A stretch of 64,000 nt of DNA from positions 5,267,783 to 5,331,782 of the forward strand of contig NC_037653.1 of the NCBI RefSeq assembly GCF_003254395.2, given 5' to 3'. Position numbers and translations under genes: made by a program. The DNA is from Apis mellifera (taxonomy: Eukaryota; Arthropoda; Insecta; Hymenoptera; Apidae). The notes under the pieces were generated by a model. That model worked only from the letters and a program-made list of their open reading frames with translations. It ran no database searches and was not told the origin of the DNA. Below, one piece after another: positions 25,951 through 40,488 of this stretch (its first letter is position 1; every line of letters starts with the position of its first letter).

Positions 25951-26083
25951 TTATCGAAGCTTAACAAATGATTTATACCTTTCAGAATTTGAGGTTAAGT
26001 ACAATTCGATTCAATTAGATTATCGAAGCTTAACAAATGATTTATACCTTTCAGAATTTGAGGTTAAGTACAATTCGATTCGA
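25951..26083 (+). repeat. Tandem duplication, 69 bp unit
   Basis: Copies 25951-26019 and 26020-26083 share TTATCGAAGCTTAACAAATG, then ATTTATACCTTTCAGAATTT and GAGGTTAAGTACAATTCGAT without visible change, so the duplication is recent. The GGTTAAGT piece recurs as isolated copies at about 26750-26815. Confidence 0.9.
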
Positions 26084-29000
26084 TATAATACAAAAATTGA
26101 GCATCTGAAAGTACGGTAAGTATTATTCTATAATTGAACTGTCAATAAAAGACGATTTTCACGAGGAGAAAATTAAATGAATTTTAAAAACATAACTTAT
26201 TTCAACACAACGTTATAATACGTTAATGTATATCGATTCATGAAAATTGTAATTAAACAATTTACGATTTTGAACGCTTTCCTAGACTCCCTTTTGAATA
26301 TTTATACCCATAAAATCAACTAATTCGCGATCACGTGATTGCGGTTGCACAGAGCCTTAGAAGACCGGGCTTAATAAAAAAAAATACGCCAGCGAAGCGG
26401 CATAAAAATTTTATAGCCTCCGATGGCGGTCTTCCAGGCGCGAGAGACGTAAAATGCGTAATGACGCCGAGGAATCGAAGAATAGGAAGGAAGGAAGGAA
26501 AAAAAGGGGCTGTTAGGCATGTGCAAATCGATTCTACGGTAGAACGACAATTATACGATCCGATGCGAGTAACGGAGTGTTTCGATTAATCGTGCGAACA
26601 CTCTCGATTTCTCTTTCCCTTCTTCCTTTTGTTGCGACACATTTTCTATTCAATATATATAACACGTGATTGAATCAAAAAGGTAAGCGACTATTATTAT
26701 CGTGACTTTTGATCTTTTCCAATTAATAGAAGTGTGAATTAATTTTTCTAGGTTAAGTGCGAAGAAATTTGAATTGAAGGTTAAGTTCGAATCAAACTTG
26801 TTTGTAAGGTTAAGTCGATATAATACCAGCTGCGTTATACCAGCGTAGATTGATCGATACGATGTTACATAATTATCTTTTAACGTTGGAAAATGAAGGT
26901 AAGAGAAGGTTGAAAGAGTCGAAATTATGATAAATAAACGTGCATACGTTTCATAACCTGTACTCTTAATTCATCCGGGCATCGTAAAAGAATATCGTGA
27001 AATTATTCAGAAAGCTGGAAATGAGATTAATCCTTGTCGACGTTGGTCGAAAGATAAAAATGGATTCATGAATAATATTAAAAATCTGTGATCTGAAGTA
27101 ATAATTTTTACCCTCGCGAAAGTATTTTTTTTTTCTTTAACCGTCGAATATAACAAGAATATAGAAATTGATAAATGATTCGTCACGGTTGCCACATTAA
27201 TGGAAGAAGAATTTACAAAATAAATTGACTTCGATCGGGTATATAATTACTCGAGCACCGTAATTAGTAACACTCGTAACACATTGTACGCTTTATAGCG
27301 GTTAATTAATCCGTCGATTCCGCGCACGTTTAATTTAATCACTTTTTACAACGAGGAAATTTACGACATTCGAAATTGTGTATCAAAGCGTATCAAAGAA
27401 ACCGTGCAATTATTGTCACGATTTTAACCGCTTATAAACAGGTTATTAAAAAAAATAAAGAAAAAAAAAATTACAACATTTAATCTGAATATTTTTTTTT
27501 TAAAATTCCACTCGCTTCTTACGCATCCTCGACACATTGGAATCTCTCTCTCTCTCGAAATTTAAATTCTGTCGCGTAAAAAAAAATTTTTCGCGACACT
27601 TTTCGAGAAAAAACTTTTAATTCTTTATTTCATTTATTCACGATTCTTAGTTATTCACTCTGTTCAAAGTTGGATTTTATCCCAGGCGATCGATCGAGTT
27701 ATTTTCATGCCTCGCTTTCTTATTACGTTATTTAGAATCGAGCGACGGAGCGGGGGGAGGGGAGGAATCTTCGGGAGGAGGAAGTCTGCGAAGGAAAGGA
27801 AATAACCGGCCGATATATACGGAGAACTTTCCAGATATTTCCGTAATTCGACTCGAAACTTTCGAATTCCAAACTAGCTTTCGATCGTCAGGGGACGATC
27901 TCATGATTCCAACAGATTAAGAGAGCTCGGGAATAAAGTGCATCCAGCAAGATTCTTCGAGAGGGAGAAATTATAAGAAAAGTAATTGAATAAGGGGGGA
28001 GGGGGAGAGAGAGGAGGAGAACGTTTCGCGATAACAGGATAAAGCGTCCATGCTTTTCCCGATATCTTAAACCCTATAAATTTGAAATGTTCGACGAGGG
28101 GATAGGATTAACAGAATTGAATTATTTTATTCATATGCCGCGTCATTCGTATCGTACAAAACATGATATATTTTTTTCCTCTTATATTAAGAAGATTTTA
28201 TTTCAATTATTGATAGAAATGTTTCGAAAGAAAGAAGAAGAAGAAGAAGAAAAAGATTTTCGAGAGAGACACGTGTTATTCAAATTATTTAAGAATAGAT
28301 TTTATATCGAAAGGAAGTAAATAAATATTATTTTTTCGATAAATTACACTCGAAAATATATTGTATAAGATTGTAAAAAAAAAAAAAGAAGAATCAATTT
28401 CCGCGTGTTCGAAGAGTTTGCGCTGGCAAACGCGGTTCAAAAATATTTTCCTCCCCAAAATAAATATTTTCTTGCCTATATATTCTTCGGGGTAACATCC
28501 AACTATATACGTTCCCAATAGAATCAAACCGCTGTTGGCGAAATATAGAACTATATAACGGATTAAATAAATATCTCCGATATAGCGTCTTAAAATGAAA
28601 CTTTTTATCACATTTTTCCACAAACACCTTTCTTTACACGTATTCGTACATCCATCCATACCGGCCGAGCAACAATTTTTATTCAACGCGAGTTATCGAT
28701 TCTTTTTTATTAATCTCATTATCGATTCAAAACGAGTGCTACAAACTCGATCGATCATTAATTTCGATCATATCAATCTTTGACGTCTCTCGGGATATTG
28801 TGCCAGAAAAATTCCTTTAACCTCAAAATTAAATTTTATTTTTCTCTCAAATATTTTCGAATATTTAACGATCCTGAATTTTTATCCATTATATAATTTA
28901 ATTATCAACGAAAGAAAAAAAGAAAAAATTCCAATCGAAAACCGAAACACATTTTTTGGCAGAGCATGTTCAACATAACCTCTTCGAAGCTTCGTAGTAG

Positions 29001-30213
29001 ATGGATTCTAGGTCGGGAATAAAAGGAGGCATGAGCCAATAGTTTGTGACGTTTTAGTTGTTTATTAGCATTGATGATGCCATTTGCACGCTTTATTCGT
29101 AGAACAGTTTTATCCTTGAGCCGTGCAGGCATTTTGAGATTGGTCTAATCGCTCGCTTGCGCAATATGCGTGCAATTTAACGCTGCGTTAATTGAAGGAT
29201 GAAGAAAAAAAAAGAAAAAAAAAAAGAATTCTCACGAACGAGAGAGTGTTAACAAACGCGTCAGCATCGCGTCATCTTGCTCGGTTTACTGTTACCGATA
29301 CTCGCGTGACGTATGCATCCTCCACACTTCGTGATGTGACGTGCTTAGGTATCGAGTATATCATATGATGGTTATGTATACGTTTCTGACACGCGATCAC
29401 GTATAATATACAACGCTCGGGATTTCAACGTTTGTCAAGCGTTTGATTTTAATTCTCGATCTTAATCTTTTGTAGAGTTTCCTTCCAATGAATATAAAGA
29501 ATATAATTTTAAATAATTTAACATTTCGTGACGAGTAATTATCACTTGTATTTCTTTTTTTTTTCTCTTCAATTTTTCGGACAAGTAAATTTTTTTTTCT
29601 TTGTTCGTAAATTGATCGAAATTAAATTGCGAGTGGAGGAAAAGGAATTTTTTTTTTAAGAGAGAGATTCTGATAATTTCGCAATTAATAAATAATAGAA
29701 ATTTCGTGCAAGAATAAATCTCTTATCAAAGTTTTGCGAATTCTTTTTTCGTTTTTTTCAAAAACAAATTGAAATGGGATTTATTATTTGTAACGAGATT
29801 TCTCATGCATCGAATTAGTTGTCGCGATAAGCGGCTCGTAATTGGCCGCAACAATTCCAATTACGTAATTTAATTTTACACTACGTAATTTAATTTTATA
29901 TTCGACGAATATAAATTACGAATATAATAAATAAAATCAAAGGAAATATCCCTAATCTAACCTAAAAAATTCACCCGAAACCAGTCTCCTCTCCTCCCAA
30001 TAAATTACCTCCTCCAAAAATTGCATTACCCGAAAAATCGAGAGAACCGAGAAAAGAAAGAGAGCTCGGCTCTGAAAAATCATCCATCGAAACGATGAAT
30101 GTATAATAAAATCGCGTCTCCGATCGGGAGATACGGGGATAATAATTGAAAAAAAGAGAAGAGAAGAGAAGAGGAGAAAAAGAGGAGGAGAAGAGGAATC
30201 TCCCTCTCGATGA

Positions 30214-30545
30214 ATGGCTCGGTTCAGTCCAAGATTATACTTTGCCAGTCTGAATCTCCCGGTCCACTTTGTATATCGGTATCGTCCTACACGCGCGGTG
30301 GCCAGCGTTCACGGGCATGCATATACGTGGATATATCGCGCATTTAGTGACTCACTGACAAACGAGGCATCGTTGCGGACTGTGGCGAGAACGCGCTACA
30401 CACGCCGCCCTGCCCCTCTGCTTCCCTACGCGCGCTTCCCTCCCCCCGTTCTGCTCTGCTCTGCTCTCTCGTTCTCGCCGTTCCACTCGCGAAAATGGTT
30501 TCCGCGCGATGGCCGTGAGTCAGTGGAAGAGATCACATGGCGAAG
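30214..30545. other. GC- and CpG-rich island, possible regulatory element
   Basis: A GC-rich stretch with many CpGs and a triple CTGCT run (about 30450-30468). It is followed by a long CT microsatellite. It is open in one frame, but composition and lack of any recognisable domain argue against coding. It could be an enhancer or cryptic promoter in the mib intron. Confidence 0.25.
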
Positions 30546-30584
30546 TGCTAAATATAATTGACATAGTGCAAGCCCACGGGTTCG

Positions 30585-30616
30585 CGTCTCTCTCTCTCTC
30601 TCTCTTTCTCTCTTTA

Positions 30617-30649
<33 letters not shown>

Positions 30650-30650
30650 A
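30585..30650. repeat. (CT)n microsatellite
   Basis: Interrupted CT run of about 65 bp, with a second shorter CT run at 30897-30922. Confidence 0.95.
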
Positions 30651-31329
30651 GAGATATATAATTTCTCGGAGGTTCGCGCACGATTTTTCGCCGGCCAAAC
30701 AAATGCCATTGACAAATATTTACGAATTATTTATTGTGCGGTTTCTGTTCGTTGTGCAACAAAATTCGAACGATTCGAAATTCTTTTTTTTTTTTTACTT
30801 TCCTCCTCCGTCAATCGTTTTCTTCTTCGAAAATTTCTAAATTTCTCTCAATTTTTTTTCTTCTTTCGTTCGTTTCGTAAAGCAAAGTGAAGAATCTTTC
30901 TCTCTCTCTCTCTCTCTCTCTGTCTCGAGCAAAGGTGCGGACGACAAGCTGTTCGAAACGGAAGCGTATCTATTGTTGTATCGGCTCGGATGAATGGTTC
31001 CCTTTTTTTTAAGCGGGGGAGAGAAATTTTGAAAGGGAGAAATTTCGCTTATCGACGGTGCACGACTGCGGTGACTGCCACTTGCGCTGCTACGGGTAAG
31101 TTGTCTGTCTTGTTCTTGTGGTTGCTAGCTAATTGAACGCTTAAACGAGATAAATCAAGCTTGACGATCGCTCGGATTGCGCGAATACGATTCTGAATGT
31201 AATTTGCGCTTTCTTAATGCTTCGAGCCATTACGTCATACCGGTTGCCTCACAACACGGGATTTAATTAATTCGTGCCTTCCTTACCATTCTCTTATTAT
31301 TATTATCGTCTCTTACACACATTTTTCCA

Positions 31330-31334
<5 letters not shown>

Positions 31335-31371
<37 letters not shown>
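31335..31371. repeat. (TA)n microsatellite
   Basis: Uninterrupted TA dinucleotides followed by a poly-T tract. Confidence 0.95.
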
Positions 31372-31379
<8 letters not shown>

Positions 31380-33276
31380 TTCTTCTAAATTATCGCGCGT
31401 GGAGATAAAAAAGAGAGAAAAAATTCGTCGATAATTCTGCGATGACAATTTATTTTGATAAATTAAATTAAACGAAAAATTAGCATCGATAATTTCAGAT
31501 TTGAAAGAAAGAGACCAGAACCCGGAAACCAGTATTTTTACGGAATCCTCTTATCTCTTCCCCCCCCCACACTTCGCCATCTTCCCTTCCTTATCCATCG
31601 TAACGCAACATCAGCGTTTAAACACGCGTCGGAGAATTGAAAAGGCGATATTCATCAATCGAGAATTCATTCTATCAAACCCGTCACTCTCCTATCGTCT
31701 TCGTACGAAGAAAGACGCGAAATTTAAAGAAGAAAAATATTTTCCCTTCCCTCTCTTTTTATTATATTTTCACCGCGATAACAACAGCGATATTTAAAGC
31801 GATTGTAAAAAGAAGAAGAAGGGAAAAAAGGAAAAAGAATTATTTATACAAGAGAAACTTTTTTTTCTCCGGAAGAGAAAATTCGGAATTCCATTTATCA
31901 TCCCCGTTTTCGCTCTCAACCCCTTCTCGCCGAGATTGTTCCCAAACTTTTCGCCCGATTTCTTATCGCCCGTCCACGTGTCCGATCGAAAACTCGGCCT
32001 GCGATAAATAAAGCTTCGATTCCTTCCCCCTCCACCTCCTCCTCCCTCGCCCTCGTGTCCATCAATTCTTCGAGTCGAGGCGCGGAAATAAATTTCCCGA
32101 TTTTCAACCATTTGAAGAATCAACCCCTCCCTCTCCTCTCCCTTATTCTCGATGCTCAACGGGCTATTTCGAGAATCGATTAGGCTATTTTTATTTCTCT
32201 CTTCTTCATTCAACCTTGAATTTGTTGAAATTTTTTTTTCTCTTTTAGATTTTTCAAGATTGAGTGTTAAATTTCGTTTCAGAAAAAGAGTGATTTGTAA
32301 AATAGTAAGAGCAGAGTGTTTTTTTCCAAGTTAATTGTCAAGTTGAATGTCATATATCTTCTGAAAGAAACTCTTATTGCATTCGTTCTCGTCAGCGACA
32401 ATAGAATTCCTCGAGTTTTTAACTCCTCGTAAAAAAAAAAAAAAAGAAAAAAGGATGAAAATTCATATATTCAAATGGATCTCGGTGTGTCTCTGCTTTT
32501 CAAGAACGGAATCGAGGTATCGATGCAATCATTGTGCCATGCCCATTAACTCTTTTCAACCGAATCAAGCGTACGTTTTAACGGTGGGATCGGCAATGTT
32601 CAAAGTTCCGTCCGACCGAGCCTTCCTCCTCGAAAAAAATAAAATAACAAAATCGATCGTTCCGAAAAATTAGAAATATTGAAAGTATCGTTTTAACGAA
32701 ATTCTCTAATGAAACCCATATATCGAGCAAAATTGAAATGATAATTAATCTGAATAAGATTAAATTTGAACGATTTCAAACAAAAGTGTTCGAAAATATA
32801 TTCCTAATAATTCCAATTTTTTTATATTCTTAGAAATATACAAGATCCTAGCACGGTGACAATAAATTAAAAATACATATTTTCTTCTTTTTACTTTCTT
32901 TTCCATATCGATTCGAATTGCTCTCTTGAAACTTTCCATACGTATCTATTTCAGAAAGGATATATTTTTTATTCGGAATCGAAGGGAAGAGAGAAGGGAA
33001 GATAAAACGAAGGAGGATAGAAGGAAAGGGAGAAAAAAGAATTTTTGGGGAAAAATGAGAAAGATGGGGTAATATGCAGAAACCGTGAGGACCACCGTGA
33101 CGCAATTTCCGGCCGCTTCTATCTCGAATTGGCACTCCGAATGGTCGCCAGAGGACCGATGCACTTCAAAGCGGGGAGCACCCGCGCTCTTTCGACTCCA
33201 CGATTCGTTGATTCGATTCGCCCATTTTCCGTGATCGCGCGAGGGAAAGAGAGAGACAGAGACAGACAGAGAAAGC

Positions 33277-33579
<303 letters not shown>

Positions 33580-36356
33580 TTCCAAACTTTTCTACGGTAA
33601 TTGAAATAATGATGTATAAAATCGAGGCGAAAGTTTGGCCGATTCTTCATCGATTTGGAAGCAGGAAGATCCAAGTTCGAGGAAAAAAAAGAAAATGACG
33701 ATTGATACATTCGATATTCTGCCGGAGATAATTTGATGGAAAACTATTTAAAAACTCTTTTCAAAGTTTGGTATTTTTAAACGAGAGACTTGTTCGAATC
33801 GAGGCTTGCTTTTAATTTCGAGAAGAAAAAGGAACGAGGCGGATTGGATTAAGTCTGGAATTAATCTCGCTTTTTAAACGACGATATCCACCGATCGAAG
33901 GAAAAAAGAGTATTTTTGTCCCCCTTACCGGAAGAAGCTGCCGAAATTTAAAATTAGGGAAAGAGATTTTAGAGATTTTTTCCGTCGAAACTCTTAAAAT
34001 CGACGTCCTTGTTCGACATAAAACGAGTTTACCTACGCAGCTTCTCGACGATCTCGGCGAGAAACTGGAGAAATTTGAGAAATGAGTCACTTGGGAGGCT
34101 GACAAATCGTTGCATCATTTTTAATTACGATCGCATTCCTGCCTTATTTTTACTTTCCCACGAAAGAAAAAAAAAAACCAATTCTCAATCGCGATTGCAG
34201 AAAAAGATTGACAATATCTCGTTGTTTCGAAAATCGAAATCCTTCAGAGATAGATAGATAGATAGAACGCGAGTTTTGGAAGAGTTTCCTTCCTGGAAGG
34301 AAATGAGAGAAGTAACAGGGAGGACGAAGGAGGAAGAAAGCACTTCAATCGCAGCACTTTGGCGGGAGCCGCGTAATTTATGCGTTCAATAATCCTCGGC
34401 CGTTTCTCCGGAAAAAGAAAAAAAAATATATGTATATATATTAATCCCAGCCTCCTTTAAAAAGTTATCGCGAAAAGGAGGTTGGTCACGGTGGGATGGA
34501 GGGGGAGATGGGGGGGGGGGGGGGAGCGAGCCACCAACTTTCTCGCGGCCGGTGGAAATGACTCGGGCGGTGAAATATGGCCGCGGACAAGTCACAGGTG
34601 CTGCCACGCGTAGGAGAGATCGGCATCCTCCTCGTTACTTTTCTCGCCTTTCGTTCTTTCGAATCGATCGATCGAAAAGGACGAACGAATTGATTCGAAA
34701 AAATGAGAGTCGAGAAAAAGGAAGTTCGATTTTTGGACGAGAGTGATCGGAACGTTTCTCTGATAAAAACGTGGGACGATGTAACGTCGCTGTCTCTCTT
34801 TGGCGCACACGTGGCGAGCGAGATACGTTTAAGGCAGTGTGAGAAATTTTTCCCGGGATTTCGGATGCATCGACCGATAAAATTCGTTGTTCGTTTTTTC
34901 GACGGAATTGGGATCGTTGTGAAACGTTGCAACGTGTTGCGCGATTCGAAAAAAAGAGAGAAAAAATCGTGCATAAACACTGTGGAAGAGAAAAATAGAA
35001 ACGGAGAATCATCTCGTGTCCCTCGTTCATTTTTATTCGGTGGCGAAAAGTTTGAAGGAAGGAAAAGTATATAGATTATGGTTACGATTTTTGTGAAATG
35101 AAAAAAAAAAAAAATACGAAGATATGTCGAATATGTGAAATGTGTTTTTTGGAAAAAGAGAAAATATTCGTTCGTATCGAAAATTCCTGTATTTCTTCTT
35201 CTTTTTTTTTTTGTGCAGAAGAAAATACAACAAAATTTATAATTCATTTGAGCCAGAAGAAATTAATATCACTGTAAAGTGCACGAGCAATTTCATCTTA
35301 ATTTCCATAAAGAAATTTCTAGCGTAGATTCGAGGAGTGGATATCACGAGTAGAACAGGGGAGAGGGAGGGGGAAATTAATTAATTAATTCGATTCATTA
35401 ACCCTGGCTCGCTCGTTATAAGGGATGAACGCTGAATGGCCGCATATATCGCGGTCGAAAGAAGAATTTTCCGCGCTATTGCACCGACCCTCCCTCCCCC
35501 TCCTCGATTTCTTACAGTCATCCGACTGTTATACGAGATGGGAAAGGATCCAACTTCCGCCGTTTCCGTCCCTTCCCCCACCTCTCCTACGTTCTTCCCT
35601 CACGTTTCAAAATAATTCTTTCGCGCGAGAATTTCCGATACGATGTCTCTAATTCTTCCTCCAGGAATCTATTCAACTTCGACCGAACGTTTTCGTTAAC
35701 GAAATTACGTTTAATATCGATTCGATATTCCGCGAGAACCTTTCACGACAAAGGTGGTTCAATTTGAGCTTGAGTTTTTGAAGGGACGAGAAATACGGCA
35801 GGGAAAAATTCTCCTCCCGAATACGAGACATTATCCGAGACGTGTCGAGCCAATTTCCTCGATTCCCAATTATTATTCCCACCTTTCTTCCCAATTTATG
35901 GATTCGAAAATCGATCTCGAGATTTTAAATCCTCGATTATTATTCCCATGAATTGGAATTTCTTCCCAATTCGAAAATTCGAGAATCTTTATCGAGAGTT
36001 TAATATCTTTCGCTACGAATTCGATTTCTCCGCAAAAATCTGCATAATATTCGAGAAAGATCGTCAATGACCGTCTCAGCAAAACCGAGTGCTTTGATTA
36101 CGTTTATTGAAAAAGAAACTCTCTTCAAAACGGGATATTTATAACTTGTAAACAGGCTTACATTTAATTAGAATCGAATAACATTACAGAATATATATAT
36201 GTATAATAATATGATATAATTACGATAATAATAACTGTTAATAATGGTGAGAAACAAATGATAAAAATAAAATACCGATGCTACATTTCCAGAGAAAGAT
36301 ACTCGACGTACAATAATCGCTCGTCATATGTACAGTACGCAGCATCTTGCGCAGAC

Positions 36357-36413
36357 CGACTATAGTCGCCTCACAGTACATCAGTGGCACTTTATGCAAA
36401 CCGACTATAGTCG
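36357..36413. repeat. Two identical 12-bp palindromes 45 bp apart
   Basis: The perfect palindrome CGACTATAGTCG occurs at 36357-36368 and 36402-36413. Flanks are also alike: GCAGAC before the first and GCAAAC before the second, and GCC after both. Between them is unique sequence. This is consistent with paired binding sites for a dimeric factor or with a short duplicated block. Confidence 0.85.
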
Positions 36414-36577
36414 CCCGTAGTTAACGAAACGGTTAGAATAATCTTTACGCGATTGAAAGCAATGTACATAACACTCTCCAACAATATTCTCTCGAACGGA
36501 TTCGCGAGCAAAAGAGAGAGGCTTTTTGGATATCCAGTTGTCGAATCGAGAACAACAGGGAGGATCGAACAATAGGA

Positions 36578-36579
<2 letters not shown>

Positions 36580-36643
<64 letters not shown>
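36580..36643. repeat. (AT)n microsatellite
   Basis: About 64 bp of uninterrupted AT dinucleotides. Confidence 0.96.
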
Positions 36644-36647
<4 letters not shown>

Positions 36648-39600
36648 TAAGAAAGAAAGAATAATCGCCACGAGGAAAGAAGGAGTATCCTCTTTGTACA
36701 ACAACGTTGTCTCTGCGGAGCAGCCGGTAATTCTCACGTTATCGTCTACCGTTGTATAGAAAGAAGTGACGGGAGGAGGGGGAGGCGTAGTGGGATAGTT
36801 AAATAAAATCTGAAAATACCTCGACCGATAATACCGACCGAGCCAGCCTGCGGTGACGCGATCTTTTTTTCTTTTAATTTTCCACGCGTCCATCATCGAT
36901 TTTTGCTGTATTTTATTTTGTCAGCAAAAGCCGACCTTCTTGGATGATTCCTTTTTCCTCGGTTGGCATTCCACGGATTCCGACTCGACCTATTTCTCCT
37001 CATAACGAGTTTCGTTACCAGCAAGGGGAAAATAAGATTTTTACATTATTTTAAAGTAATGGGTTTGTTTGCGCCGTGCACCTGAATACCCGGCTGGAAT
37101 TTTTGTCGCCTGTTCTCCAATTGGGTCAACGTTGTTTTATACGATGTTTCTTCTCTTACGTATTCCTTTTCTTTTCTTTTCTTGAAAAGGGAGTAAAATA
37201 GACGAACAAACGAATAAGGGAATTCTGTTCACTCTCCAATCAATTTTCGAGAGAAAATTGTTCTTTTAAAGGAATGGTATATCGTTTAGTAAGTTTTTTT
37301 TTTTTTTGTTTCTCGAAATTCGACAAATTCGATACTTTTTCTTCTCTCTCTCTCTTTTACTCTCTTCGAGTGAAAATAAACGGTGTCCGATTATTTTTCG
37401 AGACAGTGCAGTTTTATTATTAACGAAGTCGGTAATTTCGATGAAATCATCGCCTGCCCGATGTTTATTATCAAAGGAGTAACAGCGAGGGCAATACGGT
37501 TCTTAACATTTCCATCGTTTGTTTTATCATTTTCGTATAAACGCTGGGCCATTTTGTTTCCGCCTATATAATCTCGATACACGTACGTGTAACCGAATAA
37601 ATTTACAATATTTTTTTTCCATCGAATTATTATTATCGACAAGATTGAAAAAGAAGAAAAATTGAATAAAATTCTCTGTATCTGTCTATCTATCTATTCT
37701 AAAATAATACGTTTCTTCGTAGTTAAATTAGATTAGATGCAATCAGGGGGAATGCGTTAAAAACATTATCGAAATAAAGTTAGTTTAACAACCGCTTATT
37801 AAAATGCTCGAACAACGTTTTTATTCGTAGCTTATTCTCGTATAATTATTCGCAATTATTATTACGTTTTTTAACGATAAATTATCGAGGTAATTTTATT
37901 CGCGATTTTAACCGTTTAATTTTTTTCCTCGTCGCTTTTTCTTCTCGAAAAAAAAAAAAAAGAAAAAGAACGAATAAATTTTCACGTTATATTACGAGAT
38001 AAATAAATATTGCTCGGTCAGATTCATTCCCCTTGAAAAGCACGGCTTCATTTAGATTATCGAAAGCAATAATTATATGGTCGCCGTTTATAAATCAAAT
38101 TAATGAAACGACAGCGATAAATCTAAATCTTTTTAGCCGATGGTGGTAGAGAGCCGGAGGTGGTCAGTTAAGAAGTTAAATAACCACCAGATTATTAACT
38201 CGATTAATTATTATTAACCCTCCTCCCCCTCCTCCCCCCCGCCGAAACTTGTTGTACTTTGAACGATATAAATCGGGTAAACACACGGCCGGGGAGGAAC
38301 TTTTTTAACTTCGTCCTTAGATAGATATTATCTCGACAGGGCATTACTTTCGCGATACAACGAGCAAGCTTTTCCAATTAACTTCCATCTTATAAATATT
38401 CATGCCTCGAATTCGCGCTCACGCCCAAACGTAAATCCAGTTTCTTTTCCTTGCTAAAATCCTCATTCCCCCTCCCTCCTCCTTTATTTTTTTCTTTTCT
38501 TAAACTTTAATTTTCAAACTCGAATTCGTTCCACTTTCTTTCCTAATTAAAAATCCGATTTGATTCGATCAAGTGTTATATTTCGCGACAACGGAACAAG
38601 ATTTCGAAACAAGATTTCGATTTTTTCTTAGAAAGAATATCTGCGTAAAGAAGAAGATACCTTTGGAAAATAAAAATTCTCGTTATCTTTTATAGAAATA
38701 AAATGCAAACAACAAACACGCAATATTTTAATATTTCTTTATTATTAAAATAAGATTATTGTATTCTCAATTTATAATATAAAATCGAGAAAAGAAAGGA
38801 GAAAAATAAGAATCGAAATGCTACAAACGTTACACTTAAATTCACTTTTGTTTATGCCTCGAACGACAACATTAATACGCGAGACAAGAGACGACGCTTG
38901 ACAAAAGTCAACAAACATTCGGTGTGACCGTGGAACGAGTCATTTCTCGCCGATACGGCAGAGGGGAAGGTAGTATACACGGCGAGCACGAGCATCGAGC
39001 ACCATTAACGACGCATCAGTTTCTCAGGCACGCAACTTTTTCCAACTTTTACTATCCCGTGAAATTGTCGTTTCCACGAGACGTAGACTTTTCAAAAGGA
39101 GCAAAGAACAATCCGTAGATTTTAATGGTCGTAATGTCTCCGTTGTTTCGCCCAGCGTGTGTGTGTGTATGTGTGTGTGTGTGTTGGAAAAAATCCCCCC
39201 TCTCCGTGGGGATCCATTCGAATGGGAAGGAAAAGGAAGGAAGAAGGAACGAAAGATCTATGTCTATTTTGTAACGCCTAGTATCACGAAAATCGTCACC
39301 TCGGATAATTAATTTTTCGAGTTGAAAATTGCTCAACAAAATTGAGAAGAGAGGAAAAGAGTTTGAGAAATTTGAGTTAAGAAAAATATCCCTCGACGAA
39401 AAAAGATAACATCCTTTATCTCAGGAGGGATAATGTGGAAGGATGTGGCGATGTCTCGAAGGAAGCGCGTGAAAGAAACGTTCGTCGCAGTTTGGCAAAT
39501 ATTTTTAAGCCGCTTAAGGATTTATTTACGCGCGGGGAAGGACGAGCGGAGGAAAAACCGTTCCGCTTCAGCAATCTGGACGACCTTTCCATCTTTCCAC

Positions 39601-40426
39601 CCGAAATTAACGACGATAATTAGTGTGTAAGAACCAGCAAGAACCTCGCTGTTTCCCCATCTTTTTCCTTCCCTCTCCTTTTATTTTTCCATTTCTCATC
39701 TCTCTTTTTCTTTCTGTTTAGTTGGAACGGATCAATCGAGAAACATTTTTCTCGCGAGTGGATCATTGGAACGTGTATTCCATTTGCGAGGAATAATATA
39801 TAATCTGTTTACGAGAATTTTAGAATACGTTCGAGACAACAGAGTGCTCTGCTCTCCGTATCTTTCACCGTTATTTTTTCCCCCACCTTTTCTCCCTCTC
39901 CCTCTCTCTCTCTCTCTCTCGCCGGCCACGTGTTGTCGGCCGTTAGAAACGGCGATTCCCTTTCGTGAGGGAGCATCGGACGACCGAAAACCGCTTTTGA
40001 AAACGAACTTCTTGTCTCTCGGTTGCTTCGTGCCTTAACCAACTTGGTACCAAAGGCTATTTTCACCAACGAACTCGTAACCCGATACACATCGAGCGAG
40101 GAGGAGAGTTTGTTTCGGTGTTTCTGTGCAGTTAGAAAATCACTGTGAAATGGCCTTCGGGTTTCCTTTTAATGAAACGCCCAACTTCCGACTTGTTAAT
40201 GGGACCTCTCCCTCCCCTCTTCTTTCCTCCTCGCTCTGTTCAAAACAGAACAGCGATTGCTCTTCGCTTTTTCTTTCCGAGATTTAATCCAACATTTTTC
40301 CAAAGGAAATATTAATGTTTAATTATTGAAAGAAGAGGAGGAGGAGAGGAAGGAGGGGGAGAAGGATACGGGAAATTAACGGCACGCAAGGCGTTTGAAA
40401 AAGATGTTTAGTCGTGTAAAAGCGTT

Positions 40427-40429
<3 letters not shown>

Positions 40430-40484
<55 letters not shown>
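40430..40484. repeat. (CT)n microsatellite
   Basis: About 54 bp of uninterrupted CT dinucleotides ending in a T run. Confidence 0.96.

Positions 40485-40488
<4 letters not shown>

Noticed and set aside
30214..30561. 115-codon Arg/Pro-rich ORF on +
   Set aside because: Composition follows a CpG-rich tract; no domain or splice context. Treated as possible regulatory DNA.
33780..33815. GTTCGAATC box resembling a tRNA B box
   Set aside because: No A box or acceptor-stem pairing at the correct distance upstream.
39425..39622. Possible C-terminal exon on + (contains SLANIFKPLKDLFTRGEG and FSNLDDLSIFPPEINDDN before a stop), after a CAG acceptor-like site
   Set aside because: The peptide looks fairly protein-like, but I recognise no family and found no matching upstream exon. 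A transcript would be needed to accept it.
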